From contig CM037090.1 of the NCBI GenBank assembly GCA_020916435.1, positions 38,687,733 to 38,751,732 of the forward strand: DNA of 64,000 nt, given 5' to 3'. The notes below the pieces were generated by a model. The model was not told where the DNA came from and searched no databases. It saw nothing but the letters and a program-made list of their open reading frames with translations. The translations under genes were made by a program, and so were the position numbers. Below are positions 43,800 through 55,667 of this stretch, in pieces; the first letter of the stretch is position 1, and each line of letters opens with the position of its first letter. Source of the stretch: Oxytropis ochrocephala. Lineage: Eukaryota > Streptophyta > Magnoliopsida > Fabales > Fabaceae.

Positions 43800-44262
43800 A
43801 CGAAGAAAGCACGGAACACCTTCCTCAGATGAGAAAAAAGTAAGCAATTGTGGAGAGAGGTGGAAGAGTGGGCTGGTTTGCAAGGGCAACAGTATGCTGG
43901 GATGTGGGAGCACTTCCTTGCTCACAGCCTGGCTGGCGGTAAGAAAAAGAGCAAAAATTTCAGATACATCATTTGGATAGTTGTGGTGTATGTGGGTCAT
44001 TTGGATTCGCAGAAATAGTGTCATATTCAAAGGAGGCCTCTTCAATGTTCCTCAAATGTTGTATCATGTTAAAGCAATTTCTTGGAGCTGATTTTCTAAT
44101 AGGAGATGTGCTTCTTTACCGAGTTATTTAAATTTCAACAGTTGGTGTAATAATTCATTGGAGTGTTTGCAAGTTTGTTCTAAGTAGCTTGCCCTCCTTT
44201 GTAAACGGATGTGGTACCCCTTGTACCTCCTTAATACAATTTTTGACTTATAAAAAAAAATA
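43800..44262 (+). mobile_element. LINE 3' end
   Basis: In the frame starting before 43980, after a stop, WCMWVIWIRRNSVIFKGG, then LYHVKAISWSWF, then NSWCNNSLECL matches the C-terminal end of plant LINE ORF2 (after zf-RVT). It is followed by the typical 3' UTR words GATGTGGTACCCCTTGTACC and CTTAATACAATTTTTGACTT and then an A run at about 44253-44261. The left boundary is unclear (43707-43800). Confidence 0.75.
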
Positions 44263-46029
44263 AACTAAGAGCAAGTTATGCCACACATGCTATTGAGTTG
44301 GATGACTCAAAATAGCAATTTAATTAATTTTAATCCAAAGTTTTAGGTAAATCATATATTTTTATGATCTCATATTTATTTCAAAGGATTAGTTTGTTAT
44401 TTTAAATTATTATCTTCTAGAATTGGTTTCTTATTTATAGATTTATAGATTTGTTTTCTAGTTTAAGTAGGATTAGTTAGGAGCCTTGTATCCCTATAAA
44501 TGTGGCAGTAACTACTTTTTTGCATCACATCATAATCCATAATTATATCATAGCAATATCATACTCAAAATCTAATATATCTTCTCTTATAATAAAATTA
44601 CCCAACACATGTTAATAATTCTATTAATAATTCAGTTCTTAATTTGGTGTTGTTCTTTTGCTTTCTCATTTTGTAGGACAATTCAATAATAAGCCTTGGT
44701 TTGAGTGTTTTGCAAATGAGTTGAGGATGATTAATGGTACGAATTTAACAAAGAGTTATTGTTGGAACGTATTGATAGTAAGTACCTTAAAAATGGATAA
44801 ATATCGTTGGTGAAGTCGCTGACTGTAGCGATCGAAAAATTCGAGAAATGATTCTCCGAAGTTTGAAATAAAGCTACCACTAAAGCTTAATTCTAAGGGC
44901 AAATATTGGTAAATCACTTTTAAACGGATAAGAGTATTTGAGACCAAATTTGAGTTTAGGACTTTCTAAGTAATTGCGTAAAAATAATGTTAATTTTTAA
45001 AATGCTTATTTTACCCTTTTATTGTTGGTTAAAATAAAGAGACTGAATAATTTTGAATTAAGAAAAGAATTATTTAGAATAAAAGACTAGAATTTTTTTA
45101 TTTTTTTATTTTTGCACTTGACAGAGGTGGACGGTGGACCCCCTCTGCTCTCCGAATAGAGAATCAAAGACCTCAAAGGCCACATAATTCTTGGTAGAAA
45201 AAGTTTATGTGTTGGTGTTTTTAATATTTTTAAAGGGATTTTAAGATTTTGAGTTGTACAACTCGTTCATCCTTAAACACCGACTAACCCAATTGTACAA
45301 TCGGTTTAATCCCCTGTTCTCTGAAAATTTGATTTTTTTATTTGAGAAGATTGTATTTGTGTTTTTGAAATAAAAATAATTATTTTATTAAATAGGGATT
45401 TCGGAATTTTGGAGATGTACAGTTCATTCGTCCTAAAATGCTGAGTAACTCAGTTGTACAACTAACTTAGTCCCCTATTTATTTTGAAAATATTTATTTA
45501 TATATGAGAGGAAAATGAATGTTTTATTTTTGTATTTGAATATGGCGGACCCAGGACCCTGGGCTAGGGGATACAAATTTTTTCAAACACACATCGCTAA
45601 AAATATAATAACAATAAGACTTTTACAGGTTCACACCTGTGTTGAACTAGATCAACACAAATTAAATAACACTAACAAGTTCCTAAATACAAATTAAATA
45701 GCACTAAGAGAACCAACATATTCACAAAATACAGATTCTAAATAGCATTAGAGTGGTGCAAAACCAAGAACTTTGGTACAAAACGAAGGACTTGGGTGTA
45801 AAAGATGTTTTTCAGTGGTTACAAAAACATTTTTTTCCTAAGGCATCACCGAATATGAATGAAAAGTTGATAGGAAAAAAAATGAAGAGTGCAACTAGTG
45901 AAAAATAGTTATCATTAATATTTAAACAAAATAAACTAATTAAAAGAAAAATAAAATAGAAAAGGGAAGGGAAGGGGATAGAGAGCTTCGCAGGGAGGTA
46001 AATTAGTGGTGGCCCTGATCATGGGCAGC
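44263..46029. other. Intergenic repeat-like DNA
   Basis: No gene recognised. 45235-45310 and 45400-45475 are diverged copies of a block with a TGTACAACTC/TGTACAGTTC...GTTGTACAA word. GGCGGACCCAGGACCCTGGG at about 45543 resembles a hAT-type end, but no partner was found. Confidence 0.4.
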
Positions 46030-46383
46030 AGGGGCGGTCGCCCAGGGCCCCACTTTTTCGAGGGCACCAAAATTTGTTGTACTTAGTAGTATGTACATAT
46101 TTTTGAATACATCTTTAATTTTATGTTATTGCAATTTTGTTCGCACACACAAGTTTAGATCATTTCCTAATAATGACATGAAATCATATTGCAAACATTT
46201 TTAAACTTACTTGAAACACGACGGTTCTTATGATCTTGATGATAGAATTCTATTTGAAGAATTAGAAGTCATTATAGAGAGAGACTTTAATTGCCGAATC
46301 AAAATTAGGTTATATATTAATTGTTTTCATAATACATGTAGACATATGTAGAATATAATAATAACTATGTCACAAAATAGATT

Positions 46384-47520
46384 CACTACAAGAAATTCGT
46401 TTAGTAGCGGCGGCCGCATTCCGGCGGATTTAAGGCCATTACCGGCGGAATAGTAAGCCGGTATTTTACCGGCGGTTTTCGTTGTTTTCCGGCGGTTTTT
46501 TAAACAGAAAAAAGATTTAAAAAAGATTTTTTAAATTTCCGCCGGTATAGCCCATTAGCGGCGGATAATCCGCCGAAACGGGTTCCGCCGGTATCTGCAA
46601 ATAGTCCGCCGGTAATGACTATCCGCCGGTAATTGCAATAGTCCGCCGGTAACGCGATAAACCGCCGGTAATTCAAAATTCCGCCGGTATCGTCGCTAGT
46701 CCACCGGTAATTCGAATTTCCGCCAGTAATTTGAAAATATCCGCCGGTAGTAATAAATGGCCGCCGGTACGTATTTATTGTCCAACGGTTATAATTCTCC
46801 CTTATAAACCGATTTCTTCCTTCATTTCTTCAACACTTCCATTCCAAATTTCTTCAACACCTCCATTCCAATTTCTTCAACACCTCCATTCCAATTTCTT
46901 CACACATTTCTCTCTTGTTGTTATAAATCTCTCTTATTTCTCTACAAAATCTCTTGTTTGAAGGTATGTTATTGTATACCTATGTAGTTTATATGTGTTA
47001 GTTTTTGTTAATATGAGTTAATATTTACTAATTATGATATTATTTGTTTAGCAATTGATTGAGTTTGAGGAAAAGTTGGAGAGTGTTCTGCACAATTGGT
47101 TGAGTTTGTTCGAAGCTATTTGCGTCAAGTCAGAGACTCCTCAGCATTACCGGTTAGTAATAACTATTTGATTTTGTAATAGTAATTATTATTTGATTTA
47201 TGTAATAATAAATATTATTTGATTTGGTACAAGTAAAAAAATTAGAATTAAAATTGCTATTACTATAGTTAATATTATTTAGTTAAATAGATATTTTCAA
47301 AATTATTAATTTATTTTTAATTTTAATTGAAAACTGTTTATGTTTATTTAAAAAAATAACTAAGATTCATAAACAAGTTATTATATTTATTATAACGAAT
47401 TATTATTTAAGAATTAAATTTTAAGTCGTGTTAAAAATAGAGAATTAAACTGTTTATGTTTTTTAACAAAAATAAATATGATTTATAAGAAATTTATTAT
47501 AATTATTATATTAATTTTTT

Positions 47521-47557
<37 letters not shown>

Positions 47558-47861
47558 CCGGCGGATTTTTAATAATTACCGGCGGAAATTTATTTATTTT
47601 TAAAAAAAAACAAAAATATTACCGGCGGCTTTTTAATTATACCGGCGGAATATTTTTTTTTTAAAAAAACATTTAGCGGCGGCTTTATTGACATTACCGG
47701 CGGCTTTTTTTAAAAAAAAATCAAAAAATTTACCGGCGGCTTTTTCCGCCGTAAAACATCCGGTAATTACCGGCGGAAAATCCGCCGGAACCCGTCAACT
47801 ACCGGCGGTTTTGTGACCTTACTGGCGGATCGTCACGGAAAATCGTGAATTTCTTGTAGTG
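46384..47861. mobile_element. CACTA (En/Spm) element 1, non-autonomous, 1478 bp
   Basis: Ends CACTACAAGAAATTC and GAATTTCTTGTAGTG, flanked by ATT (46381-46383 and 47862-47864). The subterminal regions are dense in CCGGCGG/CCGCCGG words. The interior keeps a promoter-like stretch, an intron-like junction GAAGGTATGTTATT and a block (TTTGTTCGAAGC...GTCAAGTCAGAGACTCCTCAGCA) that matches element 2 at 48595-48655, then jumps to the 3' subterminal repeats. So it is an internal-deletion derivative of a related family, with no transposase. Confidence 0.95.
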
Positions 47862-49021
47862 ATTCACTACAAGAAAAACTGAAAATCCAAGGCAAAACTT
47901 TCTGGCGGATTTTAATCCCCCAGAAACTTTCCGGCGGATTTTTGACATTTGTGGGGGATTTAATCCACCAGAAACGTTTTGGCGGATATTTGACGTTTTC
48001 GGCGGAATTATGTCATTTGTGGGGATTATAAAGTGGAAACAAAAAGGGTTCGGATAAAAAAAAATTGATCCGCCGAAAATAGCCCCTAATCTGCCGAAAA
48101 TGACAGCAAAATAAGGAGAGGGAAATTTGAAATTCAAATTTCCGTCGAAAATAGCCCCTAATCCGCCGAAAGTGAAGCGCGGTCTTCAAGGCGTTCCAAC
48201 TGCCAAAAATCCGCTGAAAATAGCTCCCAATCCGCCGAAAATGCTCGCGGTCTTCAAGGCAATAAATCTGCCGGAATTAACATGAATCCGCCGATAATGA
48301 CACATTCATTCCAACGGTTCTGAATCCTCATCTCCTCTTCATATATCTCATTTCTTCCATTCCTTCATTCACTCATTCTCTCTAACACTTTTATAACTTC
48401 TCTAAAATTCTTTCACTCAAACTTCTTCTCCTCTCTCAAACTTTTGATCTAAAATTAATTTTTTCTTCTCCTCTCTCAAACTTCTGAAGGTATGTTTTAG
48501 TTTATACTTTGTTTTAATTTATACTTTGTTTTAAACTATTAGTTACTAACTGTGGTATTGTTTGCTTAGGAGTTGTTAGAGTTTGGTGACATCTGCTTGT
48601 TTGTTCAAAGGACTCCAATTTAACATCAAGTCAGAGACCTCTCAGCACCATCGGTTAGTTATTGAAGTTATTAGTTGTACTTTAACGTTATTTGATGTTA
48701 TTAGTTAGAATTTGTTCAATAATTAAATATGAAATATTATAATATATTAGTAAATAAATTAGTAGAAATAAATATTAATGTATTTAATTTTTTTTTTACT
48801 TTTAAACTTTTGTTAATATTTTTTTAATAAAAAATAGATAAATCCGAAATAATTTTTTTTTAATTTTTGTTAATATTTTAGAGGAAATACGAATTATATA
48901 GTTAAAAAATAAATTATATCTATTTATTAATTATTAATTTATGTTTTTAATACTTTTTAGATAATTGTGAAATACATGAATATATTAGTTTTTCGAAAAT
49001 TCATTGTACAATTATTTATTT

Positions 49022-49318
49022 TGATTAATTTGTTAAAGTTTATTATATTTTTGAAAATTCATTATTTTATCATTTTTTTTGTTTAAGTTGTTAAAATCTA
49101 TTATGTTTTTGAAATTTCATTATATTATCATTTTTTTTGTTTAAGTTGTTAAAATCTATTATATTTTTGAAAATTCATTATATTATCATTTTTTTTGTTT
49201 AAGTTGTTAAAATCTTTTATATTTTTGAAAATTCATTATATTATCATTTTTTTTGTTTAAGTTCTTAAAATCTATTATATTTTTGAAAATTCATTATATT
49301 ATCATTTTTTTTGTTTAA
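49022..49318. repeat. Tandem repeat, unit 58 bp, about 4-5 copies
   Basis: GTTTAAGTTGTTAAAATCTA followed by TTATATTTTTGAAAATTCAT and a TATTATCATT(T)n tail; starts at 49081, 49139, 49197 and so on. Copies are nearly identical, so recent expansion is likely. Confidence 0.93.
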
Positions 49319-49741
49319 GAGAGTTATTGTATGTAATTTATTTTCATTTAAGTAGGTATGATATGTAATTTATTGTTATATTTATGTGTTAAAATATTAT
49401 TTATGTTGTTAGTTAATAGAGTGTTAGTTAAAATGACTAATATTAACGTTTACCATAACATAATATATAAAATGTGTTAAATTATTTAAATTCTATTTAT
49501 ATTATAATTAATTAATGTAATGTTTACATTGTTAGTGTATGTAAATATTTGTATGTGTATGTGTATGTGTATGTATGTATGTATATGATCATATGATATT
49601 TGTATGTGTATGCGTATGTCATGTGTATGAGTATGTAAGTAAGAAAATATAAAGTTTGATTTATTATTTATGAAATGAAAAGTAATAGTTATTGTTTATG
49701 ATAATTTTTATTGTAGTACGTAGTACTAGGATCTTGAAAAC

Positions 49742-51358
49742 ATGGATCGTAGTTGGATGTATGATCGATTATTTCCTGGAAGAAGAGGTTTAAAGAGACG
49801 TTTTGCAGAAGGAGTAGAAGAGTTTATTTTTTGTGCTAAAGCGTGTGACGAAGGATTTGCGCGAGAAGGGGAATTAGATGTCCGTATGCGAAATGTTCAA
49901 TTCGATTTATAAAAGCGAAGATGAAGTCGAGAATGCATTTGTACAATAATGGGTTTAGGCGGATTATTGGATATGGAGTAAATCACTAAGTAGTAGCACT
50001 GGGTACTGCGGTTAATGTTCGGTTGAAGTATATCTTTCTAGTACTAATGTTCAGGTTGAAGAAGTAGCTTCCACATCTGGATCTGGCCAAATCATGCAAC
50101 CCGCGTTAGATGTTTATCAGGGAATGATATCTCATGCCGTTGGAGTAAATTTGGATTTTGAAGAACCGGAATATGATGCTGAAGAAGTTCCTAATGAGGA
50201 AGCACAATTGTTTTACACGTATTTGAGTGAGACAAATAAACCATTATTTGAAGGATCTAAAGACTCAAAATTATCAATGTGTGTTCGGTTGTTGGGTCTT
50301 AAGTCTCAATTTAATGTTGCCGAGTTGTGCATGGAATATATGACCAAAATGATGTTGGATGCAACCCCTATTAAGGGACTTTTGCCGCAGAGTTATTATG
50401 ATGCTAAAAGACTGGTATCGAAGCTTGGCTTAAAATCTAAAAGAATTTATTGTTGTGTGTCTGGTTGCATGTTCTATTATAATAATGAGTTTGGCATAAA
50501 TGATGGAAATTTGTGGAATGCAAGTTGTGTGGAGAGCCACGCTATCGTGTCAACAGAGAGAGGATGAGCAGAGGCAAACCGGTTCACTTAAAAGCAATGT
50601 TCTATCCGCCGCTTATACCAAGGCTACAGAGGATGTTTACATCAATGGAGACCGCTGGTAAAATGGCGTGGCACCATGAAAATAGAAACAATTCTGGTGA
50701 ATTACGTCACCCATCTGATGGTGAAGCTTGGAAGCATTTTGATCGTGTTCATCCAGATTTTGCGAGTGATCCACGCAATGTTCGGCTTGGTTTATGCTCT
50801 GATGGTTTCACACCCTATATTCAAGCATCGGCATCACCGTATTCTTGTTGGCCAGTTATTGTTACCCCATACAACCTTCCACCAGAAATGTGTATGTCTA
50901 AACCATACATGTTTTTAAATGCTATTATTCCGGGGCCAAGCAATCCAACAGCTGGTATTGACATATATTTGCAACCTTTGATTGATGTCCTAAAAAGGTA
51001 TCGACTGTATGATCCGTTCGTCATTGCTCAAAATGTGAGACAAGTCTATTATGTCCCTTATCCATCAACGCAGACTGATAGGCGTGGTTGGTGTGTCGCA
51101 ATTAAGACAAAACCAAGAGGCCGGATTGAGACAAATGACACACTGGAAGATGTCCCATTTCAAATGGATGAGATGTCTAATGTAAATGAAGTGATTCAAG
51201 TTGAACCCATTACTCGTTTATGTGATCAACCAAACACCGGCGATGAAGTTGATGACGAAGAAGATGCTGATGAAGATGCAGAAGACCATATTGGTGTATC
51301 AAGAATTCCCTGATCATCTGATGATGATGATTTTGAGAATGAGTGGGATTCAAATTAG
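49742..51358 (+). pseudogene. CACTA transposase (TNP2/TNPD type), frameshifted and deleted
   Basis: MDRSWMYDRLFPGRRGLKRR opens the transposase-associated domain. A frame change at about 49880 moves it to CPYAKCSIRFIKAKMKSRMH. 50094-50567 carries the N-terminal half (FYTYLSETNKPLFEGSKDSK; LLPQSYYDAKRLVSKLGL). Another frame change near 50510 leads to CKLCGEPRYRVN, then PRLQRMFTSMETAGKMAWHH, LGLCSDGFTPY and NLPPEMCMSKPYMFLNAIIPG. At about IDVLKRYRLYDPFVIAQNVR the text jumps to the C-terminal DUF4216-like part (VYYVPYPS...RGWCVAIKTKPRGR), so the central catalytic section is deleted. A TGA (51311-51313) precedes the acidic tail. TNP2 normally cuts and joins CACTA ends; this copy cannot. Confidence 0.92.
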
Positions 51359-51489
51359 TTTTTCTAGTTATTCAGTTTTATTTGGTACTTAATTAGTAAC
51401 TGGTAATAGTATGGATATTTATGGTTATTTTGTATGAATATTTGTACGAATGTTTATGCAATATACATGTTTCTTTTTTTAATATTTAA

Positions 51490-51491
<2 letters not shown>

Positions 51492-51568
<77 letters not shown>
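51492..51568. repeat. (TA)n microsatellite
   Basis: About 77 bases of alternating T and A between the two CACTA genes; produces artefactual Tyr-Ile frames. Confidence 0.96.
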
Positions 51569-51574
<6 letters not shown>

Positions 51575-51578
51575 GGTA

Positions 51579-52704
51579 TGTCATCATCGGATCCTCATCC
51601 GATGGTGACGACACACACGATGTTCCTCCACCTGTCGCGGATACGGCAAGTGGGAGGAAGAAGATTATTACTCGCCTAACGCGCCGTCACAGGACGCGTC
51701 GTTGTGTTGTTCCTCTGGCGAGATATTTGCCAAAGCCAAACACAGATGGTGCGAGTAGTAGTAGTTGTGCACCTCTTCCTGTATTGTTGGCGAGAGAGGA
51801 CTTACTACAGTAGACACATGTTGAAGATGGTCGTGTCATCGTGGTGCCTCAAGGAGATTCGTAAGTATATAATTATTTATTAATTTTTTGTTGCCTTTTA
51901 TACAACTTTCGTGGTCCAAATTCAGCTTTTTTAAAAAAATTCAGGTTTCTTCCTTCAAAGCCTACAGCCACCGCAGTCATAAACTCAATTCAGCAGAATT
52001 TCCAAAAAGGTTGGAAAAATTGGACTGCTGTTAAAAAAGATAAAGAAGATAATAACAAAGACTATTTTAGGGGCATGCTCAATTCTTTCTTGGTAAGTTC
52101 TACGAAATAATTAATTTTTAATTATTTTATTGAATTGTTTAATTTGTTTGTATTAACAATATTCTTCTAAATTTTTTAAATAGGAACAATGTACATGGTT
52201 ACCGGAGCAGCAGAAAGATGTTGAGCATGCGTTCAACAAGAGATGCAGTGATCGATATTCTGAAGTACTGCGGGGTGTGCGGAAGATGAAGGCAAAACCT
52301 TTGTTTATGGGACCAGAGGCTTATGCACAACTGGAAGAGTATTGGAAGACGGATGAATTTAAAAATAAACAAGAGAAAACTAAGAAGAACCGCGGCTTCA
52401 AAAACGCAGCTCGCTCGCACGCAGTGGATGTGTTAGTCTTTGGAACTCATCACGGCGCATGGTACGTAATTTTATAACTATTACTTAATTCATCAATTAA
52501 TTAAATTTATTAACTATGTGTTAAGTAGTTGTTATTAAATAATAAAATTATGTATCTAGGAGGATGAACTTGGACGGGAGGTCGGTTTGTTCGAGTTGCA
52601 TCGCAACTTGTATATCACGAGAGGAGGATGATACATTTATCCACGATAGAGGCGAGGAGGATTGAGTAAAACTACATTATGTTATTAGTTATTTATCTTT
52701 AAAT

Positions 52705-52750
<46 letters not shown>

Positions 52751-53467
52751 TTTATTGTTTTTTATTAATATTTATTTATGTATCTGTTGTTTTTTTAGGA
52801 TGCTTATGATGCTGGAATGGCCGAGTGGCGTGAGTCTCAGCTGCAGAGCAGTGGGAGCACATCAGTCGATCCTGTGGAGGAGGCTAGAGTGGCTCGCTCT
52901 ATTTGGGATAAGCGGTTGGCCCACAAAAGAGTGATCGTTTGACGAGGATCCGTAGCATGGGACCCAAGTTCTTCAAGGAAAGCATTCTGCCGAGTCGATC
53001 ATATTTGGGGACAGAGAGTAATGGTCGTTCTTATGTTGCTCCCAACGCAGTGCTAGATCAATTGACCCAGCAATTTAACCAGAGATTGAACGAGCAGGCG
53101 GAGCAACATGCACGACAAATGGAAGAGGTAAGGGAGCGGCAGAGGATAAGTGAGGAGCGCGCTGCTGAGCACGCTAGGATCATTGAGGAGCGCACTGCTG
53201 AGCAAGCTAGGATCATTGAGGAGCGCGCTGTTGAGCAAGCTAGAAGAAATGAGGAGCGCATTCAACAGTTGATGGCTCAGATGAACCAGCCTTCGAGGCC
53301 ATCATCATCATCATCATCATCATCACATATGGCTTCCTACCAGCCGCAGTCTTGGCCTCAGTATCCTCCGTACCCTCAGCAGTATCCACAACCCCATTAT
53401 TCTCAGCAGTATCCATCCCAGTATCCTCCCCAAAGATCCTCCTCAAGACTACCACCACCCCAGTAAA
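51579..53467 (+). pseudogene. CACTA second gene (TNPA/Ptta, Transposase_24 type)
   Basis: Likely exons: about 51579-51860 (basic KKIITRLTRRHRTRRC), 51945-52091 (FQKGWKNWTAVKKDKEDNNK; ends at GTAAG), about 52184-52460 (WLPEQQKDVEHAFNKRC...; AYAQLEEYWKTDEFKNKQEK, a Transposase_24 hallmark), about 52560-52640 (DELGREVGLFELHRNLY), about 52800-53467 (DAYDAGMAEWRESQLQ...). The last has a strong coiled coil made of repeated EERAAEHARIIEER units and a Ser/Gln/Pro/Tyr-rich tail. TNPA-type proteins bind subterminal repeats. Stops near 51811, 52640 and 52940 suggest decay, or my exon limits are off. Confidence 0.75.
52710..52746. repeat. (AT)n microsatellite
   Basis: About 37 bases of AT repeats in an intron of the CACTA second gene. 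Confidence 0.9.
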
Positions 53468-54188
53468 GCAAAGATCCACCCCAAGATCCTCCCCAAAGAC
53501 CAATCACCACCCCAAAGAAGAACCGTATCAACCCCAAAGAATAAAGATATCCTCCCCAGCAGCAATCACCCCAGCTCTTCAATAATATTGATCTGAATTA
53601 TACAGCGTTGGAGCGTGCTTTGTTCGGTGATGACATCCAACCAGCACGAGGTGATAACTATTATCACAGAGATGACTCGGATGAGCACGCACCTTAGTAG
53701 CTTTATATTTGATTATGGATGTTTATTATTATGGATATCGGAGTGATTTGTTGGATTTTAATTTATGGATGTTTATTATGGATGTTTATTATTTGGTATT
53801 TGAGTTTTTTAATTTAAATATGCTATTTATATTTTTAATTTAAATTTATTTATTTTTAAAAAACATTTTATTTGGTTATCACTATTTGAGTTTTTTAATT
53901 TAAATATGCTATTTATATTTTTTTAAAAAAAATTATTTAATTTTAAAAAACGTTTATATAAATTTTTTAAAATGTTTATAAATTTTATTTTTAAAAAGAA
54001 AAAGTATTTTTCGGCGGATTTTGAAAAAAAAAATTAAATTTTGGCGGAAATTAGGGTATTTGCGGCGGATTTTAAAAAAATAAATAATTTTTGGCGGATT
54101 TTTATGTATTTGCGGCTGATTTTGAAAAAAAAACAACTATTTTTGGCGGAAAAATCCGCCAAAAAAACCCATTTTTCTTGTAGTGATT

Positions 54189-55320
54189 AAATAGTCTCAC
54201 TTTGATTTCTATAGAACATAATTGTTTAAAGAACCTTCATTGTGAACAAATCATTATTGATTTTAACAAAAATAAAGAAGAATGATATTCAAATAATTAA
54301 AAGGGCATCATTTTTTAGTTCGCCCTGGCCCCCAAAACCTCAGAACCGGAATGAGAGAGAGAGAATATATTGAGTGTTCTTGTTGAATCGTTCTATGTGT
54401 TTTCTACTGAGGAGCTGGCTCTCCTTTTATAGGTGAAAAGTTAGGTGTGGAGACTTGTTGGCCAAGTTGACTTGCTGGGCAAGCAGCTTGTTGGGCAAGC
54501 AGCTTGTTGGGCAAGTAGACTTGTTTGGCAAATAGATTGATGGCTGAAGGTTGATGCTACTAACACCCTCTTTTTTTTTGGAAGATTTGTAATTCCTAGT
54601 TATTTATTATTATTTTTACATTTTCATTTTCATTTTTTTATATTATTTTTTATTTTTTGACCACATTTATTTAATTTTTAGAAAGGGAAAAATGTTTTAT
54701 TGGGCCATAATGTGGGAAAATACCCAAATTAGCAAGGTTTGCACCATATTTGCTAGGGAGCTTTAAAAGAGTATATTTTGGCCTACGACTTGACAGTTTC
54801 TATCTACTATCGGCTATAAAAACGAAAAAATACGGACAAAATTAGGGTATAACATTTTATTTTTTTACCAAAGGGTATAACATTTTTAACAACGATTAAA
54901 AGGCAATAAAAAGCTTAAGATCCATTCTAATAGTGGATCCATTTGCTAGATCATGCAATGGAAACATTGTTCTATTACATTATAAAATACACAAACAATA
55001 TAAGAAAACTTTGTTTCCATTCATCTCCGCTCCATTTATTTCAAATTTTAAAACATCAAGGGGTTGATATAAAGGTGCATGACATACTTTGTATCTCGTA
55101 GGTTGCAGATTCTAATCTCAACTAAAACGTTGGAGTGAGGTAAATGCAATTTCTTTCATGAGTGTCCATATGAAGGTTTTTCATGTCTTGGATTGGGGAG
55201 TTATCCCATCAACCTTAAATTTTGTTTATCAAGAAAATATTATTATTTCAGATTTTAAAAATTTCAAACTTAAAATATAATTCAATAAAGTATATTAAAG
55301 ATTTATTTTGTTACCATGTT
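54189..55320. other. Intergenic DNA with a short tandem repeat
   Basis: Around 54465-54520 the word TTGTTGGGCAAGCAGC/TAGAC recurs three to four times (unit about 19 bp). The rest is AT-rich; no gene. Confidence 0.5.
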
Positions 55321-55329
55321 TTTGTTGCA

Positions 55330-55513
55330 CAGTTTTCACAGGCTTTGCTGATGACTAATCTACGCTGGAGAACCTGGTTGACCATGAGTATCGGCTTTAC
55401 CGGCCCGTTTGGTTCTCCCCTCCTAACATAGTTTTTGTCACACCCAAGATTCGAACCCGAGACCTTGGGGTGGGATCTAAGTCTAATTACCACTTGGACC
55501 AACGTTGCTGGTA
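55330..55513 (-). mobile_element. SINE-like (tRNA-derived) element
   Basis: On the - strand TGGTCCAAGTGG (A-box-like) is followed about 30 bases later by GGTTCGAATCT (B box), the two internal Pol III promoter parts of tRNA-derived SINEs. The 3' part (55330-55420) shares a stretch (GATGACTAATCTACGCTGG) in inverted orientation with the tandem units at 56519, 57794 and 58570. No A-tail or target duplication was defined. It could be a piece of a larger repeat that has captured the promoter boxes. Confidence 0.5.
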
Positions 55514-55667
55514 TATTAATGATATATATGTCAAATATTTTGTATTTTATTTCAAAATTTAAAATGATAGATGAATTTAATGATAGATTATTTATTTTAA
55601 AATTTAAATTTGAATTTCAACATTTAATTTTGAATTTTAATATCAATTTTTATTGGATAACAAAAGA

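Larger units (their letters stand above)
47865..54185 (+). mobile_element. CACTA (En/Spm) element 2, near full length but mutated, 6321 bp
   Basis: Ends CACTACAAGAAAAACTG and CATTTTTCTTGTAGTG, flanked by ATT (47862-47864, shared with element 1, and 54186-54188). Subterminal GGCGGATT / AATCCGCC words lie at both ends. It carries a TNP2-type transposase region (49742-51358) and a TNPA-type second gene (about 51579-53467), both damaged. A 58-bp tandem repeat (49022-49318) lies in the long 5' leader intron. Confidence 0.95.
46030..54345. mobile_element. Possible hAT element hosting the CACTA pair
   Basis: GGGGCGGTCGCCCAGGGCCC at about 46033 and, on the other side of the CACTA elements, CGCCCTGGCCCCCAAAACC at about 54320 resemble the GGGGCGG...CCAGGGC ends common in plant hAT elements. 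Between them, outside the CACTA elements, only about 350 and 110 bp remain. No 8-bp duplication was found; tentative. Confidence 0.35.

Noticed and set aside
49541..49640. TATG/TGTATG repeats as a CRISPR-like array
   Set aside because: Simple-sequence microsatellite without spacers, in a plant transposon. No CRISPR array exists in this window.
55440..55513. A tRNA gene (A and B boxes present)
   Set aside because: No cloverleaf could be drawn around the boxes, and the surroundings look like SINE or other repeat sequence. The same applies to 62155-62280.
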